From contig OU612071.1 in the NCBI GenBank assembly GCA_914767715.1, positions 1,488,001 through 1,552,000 of the forward strand: a stretch of DNA of 64,000 bases. The letters run 5' to 3'. Position numbers and translations under genes: made by a program. Each line of letters begins with the position of its first letter. Positions within the stretch are counted from its first letter, which is position 1. The stretch is from Membranipora membranacea (lineage: Eukaryota > Bryozoa > Gymnolaemata > Cheilostomatida > Membraniporidae). Below the pieces are notes generated by a model. The model did not search any database. It worked only from the letters and a program-made list of their open reading frames with translations, and had not been told where the DNA came from. Positions 46,121-57,400 of this stretch are shown in pieces.

Positions 46121-47642
46121 ATCTATCAGAAACTATACAACACCAAATGCATGCATAATCAAATCCTTATTTCATAGGGAAGGAGGGCGATCACTACTTT
46201 CCCCTTAGTAAATAACAAAAGTTTTGGTAAGCCTGAAGGCCGTTCCAAACATGGAGCCATATCGTGATGTTTGAACCATAAACGCCTTGTGTTCCAGTAT
46301 GTTTGGTGAATAAATATAAAGTTAAAGAATTTGTATTATTTTTATGAGTTAATCTGCTATTATGTTTTGATAAAATCATGTTAGGTATGAATCTTAACAT
46401 CGTAACACATTTGCGCCATTAAACTCAGACCACCCGGAACGTTACAAAGTTAGACCAGAGAAACTCTGCTAATTTTAAACAGAACACAAATCAATTTGTG
46501 TGGGTCTATTAATATAAAAGGCGAAGTTGTTATTATAATATAATTTTCATTCATTACATTCCCGTTTTGAAGCCCATTGTTTTACACGTGTTGTTTTGAT
46601 TCCAGATATGATTTTCATTGGTATTGAACAATTCATTCTTTTATTAAGCATATATTCCACTTCTCAATGCATTCTGTTGTTCTACTAAGTTTAAATCGAA
46701 AGCTTTTGAAGTCAATCCTTGTCAACACTGGTTAGCAAAGCATAATGTCAACTCTCTTTCAGCGATATGAAATAAACAGCCAATCGCAACGATGTATGTT
46801 ATATGAAGAGTCTTTCCTTTCACAAATGCAACAAATGAATATATGGAATGGATTAGCATGGATAAATATCCCCTGCCCTGATATAAAGGGTACAAGGTAC
46901 CCCAATATGTATACCAATGGTTTGATCATCAAATGGACTTTTAGCTGTTGTAGGGAAACTTACCGTTATCAGGAAAATAGTAATCCGACATTTGTCTGCA
47001 TAAACAGATTACATATTAATGGCTGGTTTTCAACACAAATCATCAGAATGACTATTAGAGAAGTGGATAGGGTAATAATGCAAGTTTAAGGAACAATCAA
47101 TCTTGATCATCTAGAATTGCAAAGGAAATTGTTTGATGGAGGTTTCATATTCTCATATTGTATTGTAGACAACAACAATTGGTCGTCTCTAAGTGGCAGC
47201 GTCTGCATCTGTAAATTTCATGTATAAGTACTGCCTGCAGCACAAACATTTTTAATTTAACCTAAACTAGGAACGCAGTGGGTCATGGATGTAGAGTTAC
47301 ACTGACAGATCTAGTGAAGCCCCATGTTGTTGTCAGGGACACATTTGCCTGAATCTGGATTTGTTATCTTGCTGTTTAGTGAGAAAAGGAATTTTGGGCT
47401 GCCCAAAGAGGGACGCAAGGTTCCCTAACTCCTCATACTGAGAATGTGATAAATCCTAGAAGACAAGAATGCATCCTAGAGGTTTGGCCATGGAGGACCT
47501 CCCAATTGTGGGTGTGCAGCAAGCTGCCAAAACTGAACTGGCACTAATCGGCCATTGGAGTGGTTATCCATCAAGAAGAATGAGCAGAATGTGAACGACC
47601 TGTAATGCACACAAATCTTTCACTCAAATATAAATACACAAC
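46121..47642. other. Upstream region, partly duplicated, no supported gene
   Basis: Positions to about 46540 belong to the duplication (matching 55.5-55.92 and, in part, 61.15-61.37 kb). Positions about 47125-47370 recur at 59180-59385 (tggcagcgtctgcatctg). The 114-residue plus-strand frame at 46745-47089 has no motif I recognise and no copy here, so I leave it as unassigned. Confidence 0.45.
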
Positions 47643-47832
47643 ATGTGTGTCGCAGTCTCAGAAAGCAGCGATAAGTAGGAAATCAAATTGAGATTCTTGT
47701 ACAGAATTTTATGAGCTTTTCAACAAAAGAGAAAAATGTCTCTAGCTCAAATAAATTTGAAGTAAGAGCAAAAAATCTGCGGGCCCGTCGGCAGTGGCGT
47801 ATATTAGCACTCACGGCCCACGGATTTCCGTG

Positions 47833-47922
47833 AGTGGCTGAATAGCTCAGTGTGTAGAGCGTCTGCCTATTAATCACTGTAAATAAGATTGTTGTGGGTT
47901 CGAATCCCATTGAGGACTGTTT
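47833..47922 (+). repeat. tRNA-like sequence inside the hAT-like element
   Basis: Tagctcagtgtgtagagcg is a good A box with D-arm, and gggttcgaatcccat is a good B box with T-arm. About 44 nt separate them, longer than in a plain tRNA, so there is a long anticodon/variable region or intron remnant. The acceptor ends do not pair well. It is probably a tRNA-derived sequence captured by the transposon, not a working tRNA. Confidence 0.55.
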
Positions 47923-48075
47923 TTACTCAAATTAATGCTTTATAACTGGAGCATTTTTACCGTAATCTTCTACTGCTATTGAGTTGTTTTCTGAAAGTAC
48001 CCAACAGCTCAGTGAGCTATTGAATTACCTCTCTGCTTGCACTATTTTGTTACCGATATGCAAAAATTTCCTTGT

Positions 48076-48149
48076 GGGAGGGCGCTTAAGCGCCCCTCCC
48101 ACACCCTCCCCGCCACGCCTACGGCGTGTGGATCGGGCTGTGCCCGATC
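48076..48149. repeat. String of three GC-rich hairpins
   Basis: There are three adjacent stems: gggagggcgc/gcgcccctccc at 48076-48100, cacgcc/ggcgtg at 48114-48128, and gatcgggc/gcccgatc at 48131-48149. The high GC content stands out in an AT-rich context. It lies within the hAT-like element. A similar string lies in the element at 59805-60812. Confidence 0.85.
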
Positions 48150-48213
48150 ATTATGCTCATCTCTAAAAAGTCAGTGAGTGAAATTTTTTAGAATATACGC
48201 CTCTGCCCGTCGG

Positions 48214-49436
48214 CAATGTCGTCCATTCGATCTGACTGAGAAAACGAGCTTCAAAGTTTTCATTGTTATCAATCAAGACATCAGTTTGTTTACCACCTAA
48301 CAACGCACTCCCGAGAGTGTTTTACACAAACTTGAAAGGGTCTTTTTGAATCAAAAAATTGTCAGCTTTAAGAATATGTATTGTCTTATTCTGTAACACT
48401 GATCACTTAAGAGTTACTGCTGCCTGAACAGCACCGCTTGTAACGCTGGATGAGTTCTCGGCTCAACGAATTTGTGACCCACCCCACAGGCAGCAACGAA
48501 AACCTATTTTAGAAGTTATAGAACAAGCTGATTTTAAACTTACACATACAATTTTTTGTAAGTGATACTATGATCTATGTCAGCAAGGCTTTGCTGTTCC
48601 AACATGTTAGCAAGGAGTGACTCCTTGATGATAGTAGTCCGTGGAAGTGATTGTGGCTGATCTAAAGCAGTTGCCTAATCAATTTTCTCATCATGATGAT
48701 GATTCACAGCCTCTCTAACTTTGATTATCCTAAAGTATGGAGATACCAATCCTACATTTCACTCTGTCTCCCTGGGCGTTCATGTTGGAACACACACTCT
48801 GACTGTCTGGAGGATAGAGCCCATTCCATCTTTGGCAAGAATCATTATGTATTGTATGGCATCTGAGGAAATTCTGCAGTGGGAAATTATTTCAGGAGTG
48901 AACTGAGCCAATACATCTGATGTTGTTAAGCCCCTTCTTACAAGAACACAAGCATAAGTTGAGATGGTATGGTTTTAAAGAGCTATCTACACCATAATCT
49001 CCTGCCTCATGTAAGAAAGTTCCAAGAATATCCCAGGTTCTTCTTGTTGCTAAATGATTCAGTTGGGCTTGGATTTATCCATATTCAATCATTCTGCTTG
49101 CTCAAATTCAATCACATCACCTTCATAGTCACTGCTTCTAGCATAGTCACTCGTTTCATCACCAAAATACTCATTTATAACCCAAAAAACATCTCTTTCA
49201 TCAAACCAAGTGGTTGAGCTTTCACTGCCGGTCGCCATTTTTGTGTTTCCTAGCGACGACTTTAAACCAATGTTAGAGGGCCTTACATATATTTTTCAGC
49301 CAATCTGATTGCAGAATCTGAAAGAGCACATCTTATTGGTGCTAATAGATGGTTTTCTCAAAATTAGAAACTAAAAAAAATAAAATCAAAAATAAGTTTT
49401 CTAACTTAAACCTCTAATATAAACAATAGTAGAAAT
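48214..49436. other. Interior of the 1.8-kb TIR element, no clear gene
   Basis: Only the interrupted minus-strand reading noted for the element is of interest. Short plus-strand frames at 48721-48906 and 48969-49217 lack motifs. Confidence 0.4.
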
Positions 49437-49472
49437 GTGACTTATCCCTGCTTTCTGAGACTGTGACACATA

Positions 49473-50046
49473 TACAGTCAATTGATATACTCACATGCAG
49501 TGGGTTATTCCAGCTGTTAGTCTGAGACATTTGAAACTAAATGGTAACATAATATACCTCACCTAACCTAAATGCAGGTAATATCAAGCAACTGGGAGGT
49601 GGTCCTCAAACACATTAAAATGCAATTAGGAACACTGGTAAAATGATCCATCATAAAACGGAAAACTTGCATGAAATGAGAGGTTCGACTTGGTCTAAAG
49701 TCCATATTACTTGACCTAGTACAGGTTATACAGTAGCAACCCTGTGTGTTTTAGTGTTACTGCACAGATAAGATATGGCCCTAAGCATGGTGTTGATTCA
49801 TTGCGTAATGTCATTAATACTTAATGTCCTATCATAAACACATGTTTAATAGGGTTGTAACGGGAATATGATGACAGCCTATGATAGCTGGTATGATTGC
49901 ACACAAAACAGAGTGAGTAAGAGTAGGGTGGAGTAGTAGTCTTTATTTCTATTGACAACAACTGGCTTTGCAGGTGCGAAGGTAACATTTACACTTGAAT
50001 AGTCGGCTCCCCACAGCAGAAACAGAAGAAATATCAGTATCAAATA
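49473..50046. other. Spacer without supported gene
   Basis: I see no motif, repeat or splice-site pair. Confidence 0.4.
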
Positions 50047-50708
50047 CACACTTCATCGCTTGACTTCCCAAGCTGGCTAGCGAAAAACAACAGCCATATC
50101 ATGAGCAAGCCAATCACAAATATCATCAATGCCATACTCGCTAATGGATACTTCCCATGTCTTTGGAAGAAAGCTGAGGTGACTCCCATACCCAAAGTAA
50201 AACACCCAAACAAATTCAAAGACATGCGACCTATGAGCCTCTTGTTCCACCTGGGAAAAACCACTGAGCTTGTCATCGCAAAACAACTACAAGCTCAATT
50301 ACCAACTGTGACTAATCAATATGCATACACCCCTAACATCGGTACAACAGATGCATCGGTGAAATTTACCTCTGATATCATAGCCAAATTGGATGACAAA
50401 GAATGTCTTGGTGTGAGATCACTAATGTTGGATTTTTCGAAGGTATTCGACCGTATGCCGCCGATATCGCTGTCACCAAACTCGTTGACATGAACATCAA
50501 TCCTGTAACTATCAATCTAGTCGAAAGCTTTCTCTCAAATAGATCTCAGTGTGTTAGGTATGGGAACCACACATCAGCGTATCAGTCCTGTCACATAGGT
50601 GTGCCACAAGGAACGATATTAGGTCCAGTATTATGGAACATCTATATCAATTACCTCACCCCTGACGTGCAGACTTGCCAACCTAAATTTTCCAAAATGC
50701 TTACATAA
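50047..50708 (+). pseudogene. LINE reverse-transcriptase fragment with one frameshift
   Basis: The reading begins about SWLAKNNSHIMSKPITNIIN (near 50065) and continues through FPCLWKKAEVTPIPKVKHPN, MRPMSLLFHLGKTTEL and LMLDFSKVFDRMPP (motif A). A frameshift near 50450-50465 follows, and another frame carries LVESFLSNRSQCV and GVPQGTILGPVLWNIYINYL (motif B). It ends before the YADD motif. It is probably the N-terminal half of the family whose C-terminal half lies at 43110 and 52325. Confidence 0.8.
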
Positions 50709-51120
50709 ATTTGCAAAATGCTTTAAATGCTTACAAAACTCATGGGAGCCTTATATGACCAGAAATTCAAAAACCTCAAAAAATGTTCCGCTCTACGCTC
50801 GAGGGTCTATTAACCACACAACATTGCCACTTCTCTATGGCATTGGAATGTGGGTTGCACATAACCAACTATTATACCTGAATAGTAATCATCATAATGG
50901 CAAAATTTTAAGCCTTTGTGGTGACCAAAATAGCTCTTCCCAATCTGCGTGCAATCAATCAGCAATCTGGTGGCATGAGTCTAATAAACACAGGGGCAGG
51001 AGATCTGAGTTATCTCCCCCCAACAAGGAGGTGGGCAACTTTTGTTACTCTCATTTAAGAAAAGATGAAAGTTGACTCATGTGAGCTGGGAGAATAAACT
51101 CCATTCTCTCTGGGTACAAC
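50709..51120. other. Spacer without supported gene
   Basis: The 106-residue plus-strand frame at 50755-51075 is AT/N-rich and without motif, and I do not call it. Confidence 0.4.
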
Positions 51121-51124
51121 ACCC

Positions 51125-51220
51125 CTATTTGACCAATGATGGGCCTGTTGAACCACTGCTCGAAGAAAAATACATTACAAATTGGATCAGGAACAAGCTG
51201 GAGAAGCCGAGCTCTTGCAT
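51125..51220 (+). other. Duplicated exon-like segment
   Basis: The frame reads YLTNDGPVEPLLEEKYITNW, then RNKLEKPSSCI, followed by a good donor (GCATTG/gtgagttg). The copy at 41520-41615 has frame damage (GGAAAATAA), so selection there is lost. It may be an old exon or part of an element. Not recognised. Confidence 0.35.
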
Positions 51221-51464
51221 TGGTGAGTTGAAAATACTATGGAAAATATTTTCAAATGTGTAGAGAATTGAAATTCGAAAAATAATATGATATAAAATCT
51301 AAAGCATGATGCATTTATAGCCTTTGATGGTGTCCATGTTGCAATGGAAATGTGCAGTAAAAATGGGGGAAATTTCGATTGGTGCTCTTTCCAGGCCTGT
51401 AAAAAAGTGAGCAATGCGTAAGATTTAACAGAAGTGATATATATCAACATACAGATCCGAAAAT

Positions 51465-51715
51465 GATGATACCCAAACCCCAAAATGATCTTCTAAAGCC
51501 AACAATGTGAGCCTTTAACCACAAATCCTGACCAAATTGCAACCCCCCCCCCCCCCAACCCGCGAATGATAAATATCAAACCTCAAAATTTGAATCCCAA
51601 ATCCCAAACGATGATCCACAAACCCCAAAATTTGACTCTCAAACCCCAATTTTTGACTGTCAAATCCTACATTGCATGCCCCCAGGCACCAATATCTGAA
51701 CTCTAAACCCTAAAC
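51465..51715. repeat. C-rich minisatellite, piece 1 of copy B
   Basis: It matches 42885-43110 (atgatacccaaaccccaaaa to ctctaaaccctaaac) and includes a run of cytosines at 51542-51556. Confidence 0.8.
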
Positions 51716-51837
51716 ATGGTTCTTCTTTTCCTTATCCTCGTAAACTACATCAGCTGGTGGTAACCCTAAATGTATTTGTACATGTCGGGCAAGTCCAGGC
51801 ATGCTTCATTCTTTTCTCTCCTGCCTCATACAAGGCG

Positions 51838-52122
51838 GTTTTATGATGAATCACTGAGAGCCTCTTGAACATCATTCTGGAGGCCATAACTGCACTCCCA
51901 TTTATCAGTGAACGCCTGAATTATGTATCTAAGTCGCATTATCTCCCCGCTAGACAAGGAAAAGATACTCCCAAATACTATGTTCAAATTGCATTGTAAC
52001 TTGAATGATATCGCTTTGTATGTCTGTAGACAAACTGAGCTGCCGCCGATGACTCCTATGATTATGATCAGGATGGCAAATGATGATACCCAAACCCCAA
52101 AATGATCTCCTAAAGCCAACAA
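51838..52122 (-). other. Possible membrane-protein fragment between minisatellite pieces
   Basis: The minus-strand frame reads a hydrophobic stretch (SSFAILIIIIGVIGGSSVCL), then GEIMRLRYIIQAFTDKWECS and a stop. It has no counterpart in copy A. The N-terminal part overlaps minisatellite sequence, so only about 51840-52075 could be foreign. A single predicted transmembrane helix is visible; the family is not recognised. Confidence 0.3.
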
Positions 52123-52320
52123 CGTGAGCCTTTAACCCCGAATCCTGACCAAATTGCCACCCCCCCAACCCCCGAATGTTAAATATCAAACCTCAAAATT
52201 TGAATCCCAAATCCCAAACGATGATCCACAAACCCCAAAATGTGACCCTCATACCCCAAATTTTGACTGTCAAATCCTACATTGCATGCCCCCAGGCACC
52301 AATATCTGACCTCTAAACCC
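52075..52320. repeat. C-rich minisatellite, piece 2 of copy B
   Basis: A second version of the 42885-43110 segment abuts the LINE 3' half exactly as in copy A. Confidence 0.8.
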
Positions 52321-52324
52321 TAAA

Positions 52325-53150
52325 CCAACTCCAGAATGCAGCTGATCAAGCATCACTATGGTGCAAGAAGAATAGAATGCTTCTGACTGCCGCTAAATCC
52401 TAGTCGATAATCTTCACACTGCAGAAAACAATCAACATCAACCCAAACAGCATTAACGACTCAGCAGTCAGTAACAGTGACAATGTGAAACTGTTGGGTG
52501 TGACATTCGATCGTCATCTGAAGTTTTCTGCGCATGTCTTGCTAATTGTCGAAAAGTGCCGACCAAAATTTCACGCGATGTGCCAACTGCGGAAAGCAGG
52601 GGTCAGTAATCGCCACATAACCTTCTTCTACCAGACCCGCGTACTGCCTCATATAACATACGCTGCACAATGCTTGTTTCTGCAACTAGGGAAAGGTGAT
52701 GCAGAGAGACTCGAGAAATACCAACGCCACTGTCTCCGGTTTATCTACCCAGACCTCGAGCACACCGAAAATCGCCTTTAAGAAACCGGGTTACCAACCA
52801 TCACCACCAGATTAACAACTCTGTGTGAGAAATATGTAAGGTGTTTGCGAGCCAGTCCTAGTCATCCACTATACAACCAATCAAACACCGGATATCTACA
52901 CACAACGGGTGACATATTTAAGATAAATCCTGCACGGCTTTAAGATCGAAAAGCCTTTTCCAGCAGTTTTCTTAATTTTATTTGTAATTTTTTATTGTGT
53001 ACCGGTACCTGACAGACATCATTTTTTCTATTTACAATGAGTAATTGTGCGCTCATTCAAACAATTCTTTTTTAGTACTGTAACATTATGAGCACTGTTT
53101 TATTTACCTTACCGTATTGACAGGCATTAAAGTCTATACAAACAAACACA
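52325..53150 (+). pseudogene. LINE 3' half, copy B
   Basis: It has the same post-RT reading as 43110-43950. In this copy a TAG interrupts the start (AAKS-stop near 52402), but VKLLGVTFDRHLKFSAHV through RFIYPDLEHTENRL is open to 52781, without the TGA found in copy A. The different stops show independent decay after duplication. Confidence 0.8.
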
Positions 53151-53480
53151 CAGAATATCAAGCCAGAGTTTGACAAACTTTCACATTCATTTTTATTCAG
53201 TATAAATTATCAAATAGAGGCACTACTAAAAAATTATCCTGAATTTGTATACAACGTGTAAAAAAATAATCTATATTATCTTTTTTTTTTGTTATTGGAT
53301 GTTGATACAAATAAATGGATGAATATAGAATTCATACTTGTTCAGATTTTCAGCTCGTTGTCATGATTGAACTATCCGTTTTAAGAAACGAAATAAAATT
53401 GTACTTGTTGAAGTTGCAGATTTGTCAGATTTTAATTATTAACAAGTAATCATAGAACAGTGCTTACCAGACCTAACATT
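53151..53480. other. Spacer with copy-specific insert
   Basis: Positions 53220-53455 separate sequence that is adjacent in copy A (cagttatcatgtataac against aaattatcaaatagagg), so about 240 bp are specific to copy B. No gene is supported. Confidence 0.4.
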
Positions 53481-53605
53481 ATTTGGGAGTTAGCCTCTCT
53501 GGGTATATCTTATATATATATCTGAGAGTTAGCCTCTCTGGGTATATCTTATATAGATATGTGGGAGTTAGCCTCTCTGGGTATATCTTATATATATATA
53601 TATTT
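53481..53605. repeat. 39-bp tandem repeat, three units, beside RING-LC8 copy B
   Basis: Three units with agttagcctctctgggtata cores and slightly variable AT tails. It has the same position relative to the minus-strand stop codon as in copy A. Confidence 0.85.
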
Positions 53606-53633
53606 GTGTCAATTAGTTAGTCAGTTAGTCATA

Positions 53634-54983
53634 TCAGGGTGAACTCTTCCAAAACTGAAAAAAACAATCTCCTACTCTGAGATATATATAATTATTACTA
53701 TAATAAGTGATAGAAGATTCGACTTTATCACCCTCATGTTTAACATAACAGGACCAATTTCCCTCCTCCTCAGCATCAAACTTCTCTCTCACATATTTAG
53801 CTCTCTGGTAGTAATCATCACTCTTCTGTACAGCCTCTATAGCAGTAAGTACAGCCTTCTCTCTCAGACGATCTTCTGTCATCTTTGTGCCCTCCCAGAT
53901 CTTACAGGGTCTGAGTTTATCATCTGATCCTCCTGAGGTGAGAGCTGCCTGTCCACCTGTAGACGTAGAGGAGAAAAGATTTACTTATCAGTATCAGAAC
54001 ACGTAAATAATTCAGCTAAATCTAAAAACCTAAGCAAATCTCTGCAAAGTAAAAATAAGGAGCATATCCTGCTCTTTATGGCCACTATTCTGGCCTCTTA
54101 GATCTGAATAATTGCATTGGCGTGTTTATCAATCACTACGGTTCGATGCTTAGTCCATTCCCGTTTCGAATGATGAATGCTAACGACTTCCATAATAAAA
54201 AAACATTAAGAGAAATCTGCGGCTGCCGGGATTTGTTTATTTTATGTCATTGTCATAGTAAGGAGGGTCAGAGGCAAAAGAAAATATTTTTCTAATTCGA
54301 TTTTGCTGTTTAAAAAGGAGGAAGCAATTCCCCTGTATTTCAGGCTCCAAAATGAATTGAATCATATTTAAAAGTCAAACTAGTTATGCAGCAAAGGCAA
54401 GGAAAGTATTTTATTTTCTTTCAGTGCTAGCTTGGAAGACCACAGAGGAGTTCCACATAAAATAAGATATAAATTATTCTCTTATTAGAGTGGAGAGAAG
54501 ACACAAAAGTATTCATATATCTGATCTGAACTATTTGATGTGATCATGGTCACCTGATACCCACTGTGCAAAATCGGTTCCTCTTCAGAGCTTATTCCAT
54601 GCGGGATAATGATTATATAAATAGATGAAGTTATACAGCCCAGGGTTAATTGATTAATGCCATGATATAAGTTAACGTTAGAGTAACTATGACCTACCCT
54701 TATTAAGATCGATCCCAGCGATATTAGGCAGGTCCATCTTAGGTGTCAGTTTCCTGATATCACTCTTCTTTGGTACCGTCAGCTTGAAGCAAGCCTGACA
54801 CGGCTGCTTACATCCCTCATTCCCCTCGATGTGCTGATCATCCAGACATGAGATACAGAAGTTATGTCCGCATGACAGAGATACTACCTTACCATGTATA
54901 GCACTACACTCCCAGCATCTCATCAGATTGACTGTGGTCACTGTCACCTGAGCCATTACTCAATTGTTGGTTTATGTTATAGG
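53634..54983 (-). CDS. RING finger - LC8-like fusion protein, copy B
   Basis: Exon 54698-54983 (coding from ATG at 54956) joins exon 53634-53956. Splice sites and phases are as in copy A (AATAAGG/gtaggt; tctacag/GTGG), giving 193 residues. RING ligands are all kept (CWECSAIHG, LSCGHNFCISC, GCKQPC). The LC8-like part reads MTEDRLREKAVLTAIEAV, AKYVREKFD, NWSCYVKHE, and ends FFQFWKSSP. Substitutions relative to copy A concentrate in the middle linker and strands, while the frame is untouched in both, which argues that both copies are or recently were functional. Intron 53957-54697 is 741 nt. Confidence 0.8.
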
Positions 54984-55425
54984 CTGCAAAAGAAAAACCG
55001 GCACATTGTCAGCATTTATATTGAAAATGAGACGTGATGTCTAACTATGACTGTACTTGTTGGAATTCTTACTGAGTATTAAACACTAGCTGAATCTGTA
55101 AGATCACAGACTATCATCAAATAAATGTTCACAAAATTCTCCTGTTTACTATGCTGTGCTTCTTATTGAAAACTCTGCTTATGGTTAGTGTATCATGATG
55201 TAGAAACAAAATTCTCTGACCTGAAATATCCCCAATTTTATATGTCTACTCCTAATACATGCTAAGTCGAAGCAATTGGCCACTAGATCAACACTACCAT
55301 CACCAGATAAAAACCTCAAACCTCAGATATGAGCCTATGACAATTATCAGACTATTGCGTTAGTCAGATGTGATACAGGCGATGTCTGGAATCTGACAAA
55401 TTTAGATCATAGTATAATAACTCAC

Positions 55426-55490
55426 CTCTGTCTGATACTGTATCAGATTATAGACCCTTATTTTTGGCTTTCTATCAAACTCGCTGCAAT
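55426..55490 (-). other. Candidate noncoding first exon, copy B
   Basis: The minus strand reads gtatcagacagag/GTGAGTT (donor 55420-55425), as at 46058. Confidence 0.45.
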
Positions 55491-55919
55491 CTAGCAGAAA
55501 CTATACAACACCAAATGCCCTTACTGTATGCATGCATAATCAAATCCTTATTTCATAGGGAGGGAGGGGGTCACTACTTTCCCCTCAGTCAAAAACAAAA
55601 TTTTTGGTATACCTGAAGGCTGTTCCCAAACATGGTGCCATATTGTGATGTTTGAACTATAAACGCCTTGTGTTCCAGTATGTTTGGTGAATAAATATAA
55701 AGAACTTGTATTATTATTTTGAGTTATACTGCTATTGCGTTTTAATAAAATCATGTTAGGTATGAATCTTAACATCGTAACACATTTGCGTCATTAAACT
55801 CTGACCACCCGGAACATTACATAGTGAGACCAGAGAAACTCTGCTAATTATGATCAGAAAGTCAAATCAATTTGTGTGGGTCTATTAATATAAAAGGCGA
55901 AGTTATTATTATAATATAG

Positions 55920-57312
55920 AGTTGATGTTGACACAGCCAGTTTTGGCTTTCTATCAATCTCGCTGCAAATGGCAGTCTAGCAGAAACTATACTCACTATT
56001 TCACAGGTAGGGGGGTTACTTTTTCCTCTCTGCCAAACACAGAAGTTTTTGCAACTCCTATAGCTGCCAATAAAAATCGAGGTTTAAAACAATCTTTGAA
56101 ATATCCTCTAGATAAGATCTTCAGAATTTATTGATCCAAATGCATAGATCCTAATGTTTTGTTTTGTTTTAACGTCCTGAGATATTTGCCGCATTCAGAT
56201 CAAATCAACCCAGCACTATATAAAGTGAGACCAGCAGAGACTCTGCTAACCCAAAATGAAAATTCTAACCATGGCTAGTGCAGTTTTAAAAAATAACTCA
56301 GACTAATTTATGCAGGTCAAACAGGTACATAAGACTACGTCATGATTATATAGAGGCTAAAATATAATAATAATAACATACAGGCCTAAAAAGGCCGATT
56401 ACCAATTATTAAAATTCTGTTTTGTAGCTCATTGTATTACATGCGTTGATACTGATTTAATTTCAGATACAATTCATATTGGTATTGATTACTCTATTGT
56501 TTAATCAGGTATACTTTCCACTTCTCAATGCATTATAATATTAGGCTAAGAAATCTGAAGCAAATGACGTCAATTTTTACTTGAACACTGATAGTGGCCA
56601 TACATAACAATTTTATCCTATGTGAGATCTTGCTTTGATGTATGGCATAAAATAAGGTGGCATCAGCGATTTGGAATAATTTGTCGTGTAATGGCAATCT
56701 ATATATATACTTTTATTGTCAATATACAATAATCTTTAATGGGTTTCCTCGATGTTACTTGTACATAATTATGGCAGTTAATGCGGGAGGTTATTTTTTT
56801 AAACACATTTGGATTTGTCGAGATACAGCCTTATAAATCTTGATCAAGCTACAATGGGATTTCAATAAATCGCTCTATCAGTTTTCTGAACCCTCTTGGT
56901 ATCAGTGTTCATTGATGTGTTACTTTAGCTTAGTAAAGTCCCAATAACTGCTCTTAGTAGAGACTATACAGTAGCACATGACCTGATCGACTTTAATACT
57001 GCGCTTATAAGTAGCCATAACTAATGCTATTTGTTAGCGATATTTCATTGTGGTGCATCGGTTTTCAATACAGTGAAACACCAATTGTATACCCTAAATA
57101 CCTAGCAGTTTTATTTGAAGATAACATGTACATAGATGATTATATGTAGATATGTATTTGCAAACGCCATCGCAAATTAAGATCAGAATTATCTCCATTA
57201 GTATGAGCCGAAAAGAAAAATCATAATCCCTAATGTCTTAGTCAGACGGGGGGGGGGGGGGGGCTAGTTATGCAAGGAAAGTTCTTACTGATATGATATT
57301 ATCATAACTCAC
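55920..57312. other. Upstream region with decayed leader-like copies, no supported gene
   Basis: Positions 55935-56045 (ttttggctttctatcaatct; cagaaactat; tcacaggtaggggg) resemble the region 46095-46205, so they are another decayed copy of the upstream segment. A poly-G run of about 15 lies at 57248-57263. The rest shows no motif. Confidence 0.45.
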
Positions 57313-57400
57313 CTGTTACTGTATCAGCTTACTGTCCGAAATCTGTTATATTTTGTCTTGCTGTCAATCGGGCTGCAACCGAGTGGGCGTCAGAAACTCT
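57313..57400 (-). other. Candidate leader exon, divergent copy
   Basis: The minus strand reads gctgatacagtaacag/GTGAGTT, with upstream ttttgtcttgctgtcaatcg matching the 46.1-kb region at lower identity. Confidence 0.35.

Larger units (their letters stand above)
41510..46540. repeat. Tandem segmental duplication around the RING-LC8 gene, copy A
   Basis: Matches to 51.12-55.92 kb run in order: 41520-41870 to 51130-51460, the minisatellite, the LINE 3' half (43110 to 52320), the 39-bp repeat, both exons of the gene, its intron and its upstream region. The offset grows from about 9.2 to 9.4 kb through small insertions and deletions. Confidence 0.85.
47792..48205. mobile_element. hAT-like nonautonomous element with 8-bp TSD
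   Basis: The termini CAGTGGCGTATATT and AATATACGCCTCTG are inverted copies of the CAGNGGCG type that typifies hAT transposons. They are flanked by a perfect 8-bp direct repeat, CCCGTCGG, at 47784-47791 and 48206-48213. At 414 bp it cannot code for a transposase. It carries a tRNA-like segment and a GC-rich string of hairpins. Confidence 0.9.
47643..49472. mobile_element. TIR-bounded DNA element, about 1.8 kb
   Basis: Gtgtcgcagtctcagaaagc followed by agcgataagta at the left is mirrored by acttatccctgctttctgag and actgtgacac at the right, about 30 of 34 bases matching. I see no clear target duplication. Inside lies a nested hAT-like element (47792-48205). On the minus strand around 48600-48960 there is a partly open reading (GLTTSDVLAQFTPEIISHC, then AIQYIMILAKDGMGSILQT), interrupted by stops, which might be a decayed transposase; I do not recognise it. 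Confidence 0.6.
51120..55920. repeat. Tandem segmental duplication around the RING-LC8 gene, copy B
   Basis: This is the counterpart of 41.51-46.54 kb. It differs by a 360-bp segment (51716-52074) lying between two minisatellite pieces, and by other small indels. Confidence 0.85.

Noticed and set aside
46745-47089. 114-residue plus-strand frame as a gene
   Set aside because: It has no recognisable motif and no copy within the window. It could be real but cannot be supported.
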